From JAWPMT01 sp965267435 (GTDB taxonomy: Bacteria > Bacteroidota > Bacteroidia > Cytophagales > Cyclobacteriaceae), in the NCBI GenBank assembly GCA_965267435.1, contig OZ253960.1, forward strand, positions 2,976,001 to 3,040,000: a stretch of DNA of 64,000 bases. Direction: 5' to 3'. Made by a program: the position numbers and the translations under genes. Each line of letters begins with the position of its first letter. Position 1 is the first letter of the stretch. The notes below the pieces were generated by a model, which did not search any database, had not been told where the DNA came from, and worked only from the letters and a program-made list of their open reading frames with translations. Below are positions 1 to 7,530 of the stretch, one piece after another.

Positions 1-213
1 AGCATGGGTTCCGCATTGAGTTTTGATAGGGTTAGGTGGAGTTGCACTTAGGTAAGCGAAAACTCTTCAGTATAAGAAAGATAGTGATTTTTCTGTAAAC
101 ATCTATTTGTCAGCACTTTAAAAGTATCACCAACCCGGATACGTACCCAGCGCGGCCAGAGCGAATAATCTCATGAAATCCTTTAACTTGTCTTCAACCC
201 AACGAGTCTCAAT

Positions 214-1929
214 ATGAGCAAGAAAGAACTGCGAAGCCGCGGCTGGTACGGACGATCTGGCAAGGATGGCATCATCTATCGGGCATGGATGAAAAACCAG
301 GGCATCCCGAAGCATGAATTTGATGGGAGGCCGGTGATCGGCATCTGCAATACCTGGTCCGAATTGACCCCTTGCAATGCCCACTTTCGGGAGCTGGCGC
401 AGTCCATCAAAAATGGCGTCTACGAGGCGGGCGGTTTTCCGCTGGAATTCCCAGCGATGTCGCTCGGCGAGAACACGCTCAAGCCCACCGCCATGCTTTT
501 CCGAAATCTGGCGAGCATGGATGTAGAGGAGTCATTGAGAGCCAGTCCCCTGGATGGCGTTGTGCTCATGTGCGGCTGCGACAAGACGACTCCATCGCTG
601 GTCATGGGCGCCTGTAGCGTAGACCTCCCCACTATCGTAGTTTCAGGTGGACCGATGCTCACAGGAAAATATGAGGGCAAGGACATTGCCACCAGCGACG
701 TCTGGCGATTCATAGATGCTATGCGAGGTGGGAAGATGACACAGGAAGAACTGGAGGTCGCCGAAGAGGGCTTGTGCCGCAGTCCGGGGCACTGTGCAGT
801 GATGGGTACGGCCTCCACGATGGCGTCGATGATCGAATCACTGGGACTGTCGCTACCACACAATGCAGCCATACCCGCGGCTGACTCCCGCCGTAAGATG
901 CTCGCACACTACTCAGGGATGCGCATCGTCGACATGGTTCGGGAAGACATGACCATCTCAAAGGTCCTCACCAAGGAGGCATTTGAAAATGCCATCATCA
1001 CCAATGCGGCGATCGGCGGGTCCACCAACTTCATCATCCACCTCCTCGCTATCGCGGGAAGGATCGGCGTGGACTTAGAACTGGCGGACTTTGACAGGCT
1101 CTCCCGAGACATCCCTCTTGTCGCGAATCTTCAGCCGTCGGGAAAGCACTTCATGGAAGACCTGTATTACGCTGGCGGCCTCCCTGCTGTCATGAAGGAA
1201 CTGGAGAAATGGCTGCACCTCGATACGATTACCGTCAATGGGCAAACAGTGGGATCCAACGTGGGCGAGGCTCCATGCTTCAATAGAGACGTAGTCGCTA
1301 CCGCAGAGCAGCCCTTTCAGCCACTCTCCGGTGTTGCCATTCTTCGAGGCAACCTGTGTGAAAATGGCGCCGTGATCAAGCCGACCGCCGCAAGCAAACA
1401 CCTCATGCAGCACACGGGTCCTGCAGTGGTCTTCGAAGGCATCGATGACTACAAAGAACGCATTGATGACCCCGATCTGGAGGTGGATGAAAATAGCGTG
1501 ATGGTGTTGAAATATGTGGGGCCTAAGGGCTACCCTGGCATGCCCGAGGTTGGGAATATGGGCTTGCCTGCCAAGTTGCTCGAGAAAGGAGTAACGGACA
1601 TGGTCAGGATCTCCGATGGTCGGATGAGTGGTACTGGGTTTGGCACTGTGGTGCTCCATGTGTCGCCAGAGGCGGCACTCGGTGGCAGCCTGGCCATCAT
1701 CGAGGATGGAGATATGATCTCTCTCGACGTACCCAATCGCACCTTGACACTGGACCTATCCGAGGAGCAAATAGAAGAACGCAAGCGCCAATGGCAGAGC
1801 AAAGTCGAAATTGCTGACCGCGGCTACGTACGGCTGTACCAAAACCATGTGGAGCAAGCGCATCTTGGGGCTGACCTTGACTTCCTGAAGGGCGGTTCCG
1901 GTAGCGAAGTGACCAAAGATTCACACTAA
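214..1929 (+). CDS. IlvD/Edd-family sugar-acid dehydratase
   Basis: A 571-residue member of the dihydroxy-acid/6-phosphogluconate dehydratase family, closest in layout to sugar-acid dehydratases (arabinonate, xylonate, fuconate type) rather than biosynthetic IlvD, because it opens with RSRGWYG and carries NTWSELTPCN. It should dehydrate a sugar acid to a 2-keto-3-deoxy acid in the cytoplasm using an Fe-S cluster and Mg. Visible cluster cysteines are C54 (TPCN), C122 (GCDKTTP) and C194 (GHCAVMGTASTM); the catalytic serine of the family corresponds to S472 in SDGRMSGT. The length matches the roughly 570-580 residues of the sugar-acid branch. The start is the first ATG, with no strong Shine-Dalgarno site; the 213 bp before it hold no other gene I can support. 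The SDR gene follows after 12 bp, so the two probably form one unit acting on the same sugar (dehydrogenase plus dehydratase). The exact substrate cannot be read from sequence; L-fuconate is plausible because a fucosidase lies in the window. Confidence 0.9.
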   Translation: MSKKELRSRGWYGRSGKDGIIYRAWMKNQGIPKHEFDGRPVIGICNTWSELTPCNAHFRELAQSIKNGVYEAGGFPLEFPAMSLGENTLKPTAMLFRNLASMDVEESLRASPLDGVVLMCGCDKTTPSLVMGACSVDLPTIVVSGGPMLTGKYEGKDIATSDVWRFIDAMRGGKMTQEELEVAEEGLCRSPGHCAVMGTASTMASMIESLGLSLPHNAAIPAADSRRKMLAHYSGMRIVDMVREDMTISKVLTKEAFENAIITNAAIGGSTNFIIHLLAIAGRIGVDLELADFDRLSRDIPLVANLQPSGKHFMEDLYYAGGLPAVMKELEKWLHLDTITVNGQTVGSNVGEAPCFNRDVVATAEQPFQPLSGVAILRGNLCENGAVIKPTAASKHLMQHTGPAVVFEGIDDYKERIDDPDLEVDENSVMVLKYVGPKGYPGMPEVGNMGLPAKLLEKGVTDMVRISDGRMSGTGFGTVVLHVSPEAALGGSLAIIEDGDMISLDVPNRTLTLDLSEEQIEERKRQWQSKVEIADRGYVRLYQNHVEQAHLGADLDFLKGGSGSEVTKDSH

Positions 1930-1941
1930 TCACCCGATGAA

Positions 1942-2709
1942 ATGAGCCTAAGAGACCAATCAGTAATCGTAACCGGCGCCGGCAAGGGCATAGGCCGCGC
2001 AATGTGTGAGAAGCTAGTCCAAGCTGGAGCAAAGGTCATCTTGAATGATATCGACGCCGACGTCGCCGAAGAAGCAGCTAGCGCCATTAGTGTCGACGGG
2101 CCTTGCATTGCTGTTCCAGGAGATTCAGGAGACCCCACGATCGTACAGGCCCTGGTGGCACGGGCCGTTGCGGAATTCGGCCAACTCAATGCCGCCATCG
2201 CCAATTGTGGCATCACGGTATTCGGTGATTTTTTGTCTTATCCTAAGACGGACCTGGAGCGGGTGCTACAGGTGAATGTCGGTGGGACCTTTTTGTTGGC
2301 GCAGGCTGCGGCCAATCAATTCAAGAAGCAGGCATCAACCGGATCTTTGCTATTCACATCCTCAGTCGTTGGACACCAGGCACATAAAAACCTCGCAGCC
2401 TACGGCATGAGCAAAGCAGCCATAGAAATGCTCGCCAAGCATCTCGTCGTAGAGCTTGCCCCCTTGGGAATAACAGTGAATACTGTTGCTCCCGGAGCCA
2501 CGCTTACCGAACGAACCCTCCTCGAGGAAGAAGATTACGAAAAGACCTGGTCTCGATTGACTCCCATGGGGCGACCCGCCTCTGTCGATGACATTGCCAG
2601 TGCAGCGCTGTTTCTAATATCCGATGAAGCGCGTCACATCACCGGCCAGACAATAATCGTCGATGGAGGATGGACATCAACCAGTCCTTCGCCTTACCAA
2701 AGCGATTAG
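1942..2709 (+). CDS. Short-chain dehydrogenase/reductase
   Basis: A 255-residue classical SDR, cytoplasmic, expected to oxidise a sugar or a 2-keto-3-deoxy sugar acid with NAD(P). The cofactor loop TGAGKGIG is at residues 11-18, the catalytic serine at 140/141 (TSSV), and the YxxxK pair at Y154/K158 (YGMSK). The usual NNAG motif is altered to ANCG at about residues 87-90, which is uncommon but keeps the glycine. An acidic residue after the second strand (ND at about 35-36) suggests NAD rather than NADP. It begins 12 bp after the dehydratase and is likely co-transcribed. Its stop codon interleaves with the stop of the convergent gene on the other strand, so both genes end within the same four bases. 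A role in a non-phosphorylating sugar-acid pathway is inferred from the neighbour. Confidence 0.88.
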   Translation: MSLRDQSVIVTGAGKGIGRAMCEKLVQAGAKVILNDIDADVAEEAASAISVDGPCIAVPGDSGDPTIVQALVARAVAEFGQLNAAIANCGITVFGDFLSYPKTDLERVLQVNVGGTFLLAQAAANQFKKQASTGSLLFTSSVVGHQAHKNLAAYGMSKAAIEMLAKHLVVELAPLGITVNTVAPGATLTERTLLEEEDYEKTWSRLTPMGRPASVDDIASAALFLISDEARHITGQTIIVDGGWTSTSPSPYQSD

Positions 2710-3098
2710 TCGACCTGAGCTACGTGCTGTACCTCGGGCTGAATGGGTTGACCCAGATAAACTACAAACGAGTAGGAATTCTTACGATCGGGATCTACCA
2801 CGAAGAGATGCTGCCTGCCGCCAAGATAGCCTTCTGAGATGACCTCAAGTACCGCAGCCCGCCGGCTATCATCTCCGACGGAAGGCCGAGCTGATTTTAC
2901 AAGGGTGATATTACCTTCGATGGGGTTGTCCGTAGCGATGTCCCTCAGTTCCACTTCCAAAGAAGCCCATCCGACATTCACTACCTGCGCCTTCATTCCC
3001 TTCGTCGTTGAGACTTGCGCGTGTTGAGCGTCCGCACCCACCAGGCAGAACAATCCTAGTGCTACAGACATGAGAGATTTTCCAAGTATTGAGTTCAT
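2706..3098 (-). CDS. Small secreted protein, unknown function
   Basis: A 130-residue protein I do not recognise. The start is placed at the ATG ending at 3098 because this gives a clean signal peptide (about 25 residues, positive N-terminus, hydrophobic core, ADA/QHA cleavage region); an in-frame ATG 39 bp upstream adds a highly basic stretch that spoils it. The mature part is beta-rich in appearance (alternating Val/Leu, a central GNITLV and a C-terminal SYSFVVYLGQP) and could be an Ig-like or other small all-beta domain. It lies 106 bp downstream of the GH9 gene on the same strand and may be the last gene of that operon. It ends convergently with the SDR gene with overlapping stop codons. 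Confidence 0.6.
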   Translation of the reverse strand: MNSILGKSLMSVALGLFCLVGADAQHAQVSTTKGMKAQVVNVGWASLEVELRDIATDNPIEGNITLVKSARPSVGDDSRRAAVLEVISEGYLGGRQHLFVVDPDRKNSYSFVVYLGQPIQPEVQHVAQVD

Positions 3099-3204
3099 AA
3101 ATGCATAACGTTTTTTCCGGCGGGTGTCGTATATCAAAACACTCCAAAGAGTGTTCCTCCTTATGAAATTGATGGCTATTACCTACAAAAGTCTGAATAC
3201 CTGT

Positions 3205-5004
3205 TTATTGTTCAGCCAATGCCCAATAGGCCATCATCAAGATAGCGCCTGCCGTACCGTCCATGGTCGGCTCGTTGGTGGAGTAGTCACCGATGTCGTC
3301 ATGGTAGACGACGAACTCATTTTGGAGGTGAGCAAATTCATCGGGATTGTGCAGCACGAGCCCCTTCAATCGGGAGTAAATCGTATTCCATATAGGCCCG
3401 TCCACCAGCCCTCCTGGGACCTCTTGCTGTGTTAGCGCCCATACGCTCGTATGCACGTCAATCGGATACTCACCGCTCGAAGGTATGCCTGTAAACATCG
3501 ACGTACCCCAAGGATTGCGACCTAGCAACCAGTCCCGATGTCTTATGAGAAACTCGCGGTATTGGGAGTCTCCCGTCATTCGTTCATATAAAATCAGTTG
3601 CGCAATCAGGCTTGTGAGCAAGTTGTTGGAGCACCAGATAAAAGGGATGCCAATACCATAGGGATTATGACCTGCTTGTTCAAATGTGTATTGAATACCA
3701 TCGAGATAGTATCCGGCAAGCGTGTCTTGAAATGCCTCATCCACCTGATCGTACAGCGCAAAATGCCCCGGATTGATAAATGGATAATATTGGTAGTGTG
3801 CAGCGGAATCCAGATTCATCCATGAGACGGTGTTGGCCAGCTTCGCATAGTCGCGCGCTTCCGTACGATACTTGTCGATGCCTGTCGTTCGCAAGAGTTC
3901 GGCGGCCCCCCACTCCATATCATCGGCCCAGGTCTCCTCATTGTACCGATAGGGAGCGCCGTAAGAGTTGCCTTGCTGATAGCCCTCGTTTTGCCTACCG
4001 AGTTCATAGACACTAATAGCGGCCTGCAAACATTTCTCCGCAAAACCAACATCGCCCAACACATCCCGCCAAATGCGTGCTCCCAGCGCCAATGCCGCGG
4101 CGGACCTCCCGGCAAGGTTGGCAAAGCCTGTCGCCTGACTTTTGTATTCGCGCAACCCTTGCGGCTTGCCAGTGGCGAAGTACACCACACGATAGCTGTT
4201 GACACCCCATCCGTATTCCGAGATGTCCTGATCGGGCATTTTCCATCCACGGTGATCTCGATCATCTGCCACCTGATGAATCAATTGGTCCGGTGCAGGA
4301 TGCATCTTCAGTAGCCAGTCTAGGCCCCACTTTGCTTCGTCCAGTACATCGGGAATACCATTAGCCCCAGGTTGACCCAATGCATTCACTTTGTCACCAA
4401 ATGCCTGCGGATACAGCTCGTAAGCCATGAGCATATGACCAGTGGCATAGCTGCCTGTGATAAGGTACTTCAGCTGATCGCCGGCATCATGCCATCCACC
4501 CGACACATCGACAAATGTCGAATCGGGCATGGGACCGTACATCGATCGCCCGTCGCGCTGATGGCAGACCATGTCCAAAAACGGATTATACCCACAGCGC
4601 TGTTGCCTCATAAACTCGAGCAACCGATCCGGCAAGCCCTCATAGCTATTATTAGAGACAGAAAATGGTTGTGAAGTCACCTGGCTTTTTCGCCCCCTCA
4701 CTACATACCTCCCCTCCTCTGCCACGTCTGTGAAGTCAATAGTGGCATGATGCTCAAGTGTTCCCCATTCTGCCGGCTGGGCTAGGGAAGCTTTGAGGGT
4801 CCTCACCACCTGGCCATCCGCAAGACGCACGATATCGAATCGCTCCCTCACAGCAGACTCAGCAAAGACTACGGCCTCTTTGTACTCAGCAGGAAGATAC
4901 CCGACCTGATTGATTCGAATATGAATATCGCTCGATTGGCCTGTAGATGGCTGCGCAGAGGCCAGCAATGTGATGAGCAAAGTAATTCTCGTAATCATTT
5001 TCAT
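3205..5004 (-). CDS. GH9 family glycoside hydrolase with N-terminal Ig-like (CelD_N) domain
   Basis: A 599-residue secreted enzyme: signal peptide at about 1-23, an Ig-like N-terminal domain at about 27-115, then the (alpha/alpha)6 GH9 catalytic barrel to the C-terminus. GGWHDAGD at 169-176 holds the family's water-activating aspartates (D173, D176), and the C-terminal NEPTMDGTAG places the general acid at E578. The usual GH9 HHR segment is replaced by DVHTSVWALT, so the specificity may not be cellulose; some GH9 enzymes are exo-beta-glucosaminidases or act on mixed glucans. It has no lipobox. The start overlaps the stop of the deacetylase gene by 4 bp (ATGA), showing translational coupling and suggesting that the two act in turn, for example deacetylation then hydrolysis of an amino-sugar-containing glycan (inference). 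Confidence 0.9.
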   Translation of the reverse strand: MKMITRITLLITLLASAQPSTGQSSDIHIRINQVGYLPAEYKEAVVFAESAVRERFDIVRLADGQVVRTLKASLAQPAEWGTLEHHATIDFTDVAEEGRYVVRGRKSQVTSQPFSVSNNSYEGLPDRLLEFMRQQRCGYNPFLDMVCHQRDGRSMYGPMPDSTFVDVSGGWHDAGDQLKYLITGSYATGHMLMAYELYPQAFGDKVNALGQPGANGIPDVLDEAKWGLDWLLKMHPAPDQLIHQVADDRDHRGWKMPDQDISEYGWGVNSYRVVYFATGKPQGLREYKSQATGFANLAGRSAAALALGARIWRDVLGDVGFAEKCLQAAISVYELGRQNEGYQQGNSYGAPYRYNEETWADDMEWGAAELLRTTGIDKYRTEARDYAKLANTVSWMNLDSAAHYQYYPFINPGHFALYDQVDEAFQDTLAGYYLDGIQYTFEQAGHNPYGIGIPFIWCSNNLLTSLIAQLILYERMTGDSQYREFLIRHRDWLLGRNPWGTSMFTGIPSSGEYPIDVHTSVWALTQQEVPGGLVDGPIWNTIYSRLKGLVLHNPDEFAHLQNEFVVYHDDIGDYSTNEPTMDGTAGAILMMAYWALAEQ

Positions 5005-5816
5005 GAATTCAGAAGCTCGTCGATTCTCTTGAAGCTGTACCCTCGGGCTTTTAGCTCTCCGATCAGTGCCTCGAGCCTTAAATAAAACTTGTCGGTTCTC
5101 TGCGGTGCCACGCCGATGTGAGACAGCAAAATGAATCCATTTAAACCGTCCGGCGCATCCTGCTCATAGCTGAAAATACTCTTAAGGATGTCATCGCTGC
5201 TTCTGTAATTGGACATGTCGGGCGTGGTGTAGTCAGCATGGCTGATGGTGCCGGGGCTGTAGTTGATGAGCTGCACACCAAATTCATTCGTCCATTGACT
5301 GACGGCCTCATTGTACCACTCGTAGGGCGGTAGAAAAAATGGCGCATCTTCCTGCTTCACACCGAACCGCTCCATCTCCCGGTAGTTGGCGCGCAGATCT
5401 GCCTGAAACTCCTCCTTGGTCACTAACAGACTGTCGCGATGGCTCCAGTCACAATACAAGAGATGTCGATCCGAATGAGCTCCCAGATAATGACCACTGG
5501 TTACGAGCTGTCGTATTCCCTCATCGAAAGCGGGATTCCTGTAGAAGTTGCCGGTGAAAAAGAAACCGCCCTTTATGTCAAACCGCTGGAGTGTACTTTG
5601 AATCGTGGCCATACCATCTGCAAACTCATCGCCTGTGAAGACCAGCGCTATCTGCTTGCTGCTTGTGACACCTCGGGTAATGGCACCTTGATCGCAATCC
5701 AACTGATTGCAATATTCAACTACTTGCGTCTCCGGTACCGAACAAGACAAAATAAGCAGTAGTGACATAAGCCACAGAATTCCCTGACAGCAATGAGGTT
5801 TGGACTGCTCAGACAT
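5001..5816 (-). CDS. NodB-like polysaccharide deacetylase lipoprotein (CE4-like)
   Basis: A 271-residue lipoprotein with lipobox LILSC (C25) after a hydrophobic stretch. The ATG ending at 5816 is chosen because it gives the lipoprotein signal; an upstream in-frame ATG at 5921 only reads through the neighbouring gene. NodB-type elements are visible: the first motif reads TGDEFADG instead of TFDDG (D63, D67 candidates), and the metal pair is HSDRH (H114, H118); the RxPY segment has become LPPY. It likely removes acetyl groups from amino sugars at the cell surface or in the periplasm, but the altered motifs leave the substrate open. It overlaps the upstream isomerase-like gene by 8 bp and the downstream GH9 gene by 4 bp. 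Confidence 0.78.
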   Translation of the reverse strand: MSEQSKPHCCQGILWLMSLLLILSCSVPETQVVEYCNQLDCDQGAITRGVTSSKQIALVFTGDEFADGMATIQSTLQRFDIKGGFFFTGNFYRNPAFDEGIRQLVTSGHYLGAHSDRHLLYCDWSHRDSLLVTKEEFQADLRANYREMERFGVKQEDAPFFLPPYEWYNEAVSQWTNEFGVQLINYSPGTISHADYTTPDMSNYRSSDDILKSIFSYEQDAPDGLNGFILLSHIGVAPQRTDKFYLRLEALIGELKARGYSFKRIDELLNS

Positions 5817-7488
5817 GAGCCACGATACGCAGAAGCCCCGACTGGCCACCATCCTTTGAATGAATGACGAAATCGCCAACTGCCGCGGGCACCATAAAGG
5901 TCTCTGCATAGTGGACCACAAAAGGCTGGAAATCTTCGGTAGGGCTAATTACGTGTATCTCCTCTCCCTCGATGAGGTTGAAGACTTGAAAGACATTGGT
6001 AGAGTCAAGCTTTACCTCATTCTCAAACCAAATTCTGGAAATCTGTACCTGGGAATTCTCCTCCGGCGCCAATGTCTCCTCCTGGTGATCTTGATGCTGA
6101 GCAACCGTGAAGTTGTTTTTTGATATTCTGCAATAGGGTGCCGCGCAGATCCGCTCAATGAGCGTCTCTCTATGGCTTCCAGCTATACTCGCGCGCTCAT
6201 CAAAGACCATGGCTTTGAAGATGGCAGGTGCCGTGCTGATGTGCAACATCATCGCATCATACCCTTGACTGTGAATGATCTCCTGAGGGATCGCCAGATG
6301 GTCATGTTTGCTCAGGCGCAAATGGCTAAGAAGCGGCTCAATGTCCGTCTTCTTTCCTGAAGCAGCTCGCTCCTGGAAGTAGTCTATGGAAATATCTTCC
6401 TGCAGGCCTACATACATGTGCGCCTTCTTCTGCACATTCATGATGTAATAGTTCTCTACCTGCTGATAGTGAATGCCGTAGTTGTCCATGAGGAAATCTG
6501 CACCTGGATACATCCCCAAAGACAAATGCGTTCCCGCCTCGGTCCCATCCATGAAGTTGAGCTTCACGGGCACCTCCGAGCCGTACTTTCGAAAAACCGA
6601 CTCCCCCAGGAGCCGCACAGGATCATAGTATAATAGGTTGATGGCGGGGAATTCAAGGAGGCTCAACCCGATCCTCAGAAGGATACTGTCTTCTTCGATA
6701 TCACAGTTGAAGCCCCAGGCAAATTCTTCGGCCTGCTTCACTTCTGGCGGCTTCTCATCCCAAAGCTCAGGATCAAAGAAAGGGGCCATAAATATCGGTT
6801 GCTTCAAAGCCTGCTCGAATCCGCGACGCACGACCTCACCCGACGCCAGCTTCGGCTTCTGCCAATTGTTGGACTCGAGGAAGTAGTCGCAGCGCTTCAA
6901 TATCTGCTTCTTGATCCTATCACATATACGCCAATCGATGAAGTAGCTCCACGCATGCTGCAGGTCGTAATTGTCCAGCTGATTGTTGACTCCAATATTC
7001 GAAATATCATTTCGCCGAAAGCGCTGCAAAATCTCATGCCTGGACATGTCCGAATAGATGAGTATATCGGGCTCTCCGATCTTGTGCGCACCGATGCCAT
7101 AGATAAGCACCACGCCTTCGTCAAGGAAGTCGATGTTGCTCTGTAGCGCCATCAGCTTGTCCTCATCGAAGTAGTCATCGATTGTATTGGTAGACACTTT
7201 CGCTGTGCGTGTCTGGGGGTTGAGATCCTTACGAACCAGCTGCCGTATCTCGCTCTCACTCTTATAAATATCCTCCGTCTGACAAGTGGCATTGGGTGCA
7301 AGGACTTCCTTCAATGCTGTCAGGTTGATTTCGTTGTAGGTACCCTGAAAACACTCAACCGCAATGACGACTTTGCGCTTCTCTTTCGCAGCAATGGCCG
7401 ACTTGATCTCCTCGCCTATCGCCTGCCATTCCTCCCAACAGGCCCCATTGGAGTCTGCAATTTCGATAAATGGTTCCTTGTTGATCAT
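5809..7488 (-). CDS. Mannose-6-phosphate-isomerase-like cupin with degenerate kinase-like N-terminal region
   Basis: A 559-residue cytoplasmic protein (no signal). The C-terminal half (about 270-559) resembles class I phosphomannose isomerase: a cupin segment with THLSLGMYPG, then IPQEIIHSQGYD and MLHI, matching the IPAGTPHA and LLEI core of ManA. The N-terminal part (about 35-230) resembles a uridine-kinase/phosphoribulokinase fold: VVIAVECFQGTYNEIN sits where a Walker A loop would be but lacks GxGKS, and IYGIGAHKIGEPDILIYSD followed by RFRRNDI resembles the lid and arginine region. If so, a non-catalytic or altered kinase module is fused to an isomerase. The expected role is mannose or related hexose isomerisation after GH92 release. 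It follows GH92 by 42 bp and overlaps the deacetylase by 8 bp. Confidence 0.65.
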   Translation of the reverse strand: MINKEPFIEIADSNGACWEEWQAIGEEIKSAIAAKEKRKVVIAVECFQGTYNEINLTALKEVLAPNATCQTEDIYKSESEIRQLVRKDLNPQTRTAKVSTNTIDDYFDEDKLMALQSNIDFLDEGVVLIYGIGAHKIGEPDILIYSDMSRHEILQRFRRNDISNIGVNNQLDNYDLQHAWSYFIDWRICDRIKKQILKRCDYFLESNNWQKPKLASGEVVRRGFEQALKQPIFMAPFFDPELWDEKPPEVKQAEEFAWGFNCDIEEDSILLRIGLSLLEFPAINLLYYDPVRLLGESVFRKYGSEVPVKLNFMDGTEAGTHLSLGMYPGADFLMDNYGIHYQQVENYYIMNVQKKAHMYVGLQEDISIDYFQERAASGKKTDIEPLLSHLRLSKHDHLAIPQEIIHSQGYDAMMLHISTAPAIFKAMVFDERASIAGSHRETLIERICAAPYCRISKNNFTVAQHQDHQEETLAPEENSQVQISRIWFENEVKLDSTNVFQVFNLIEGEEIHVISPTEDFQPFVVHYAETFMVPAAVGDFVIHSKDGGQSGLLRIVAHV

Positions 7489-7530
7489 ACTAACAGTTCG
7501 AGTTCATACTTTCATTACCTGATGCTCCAA

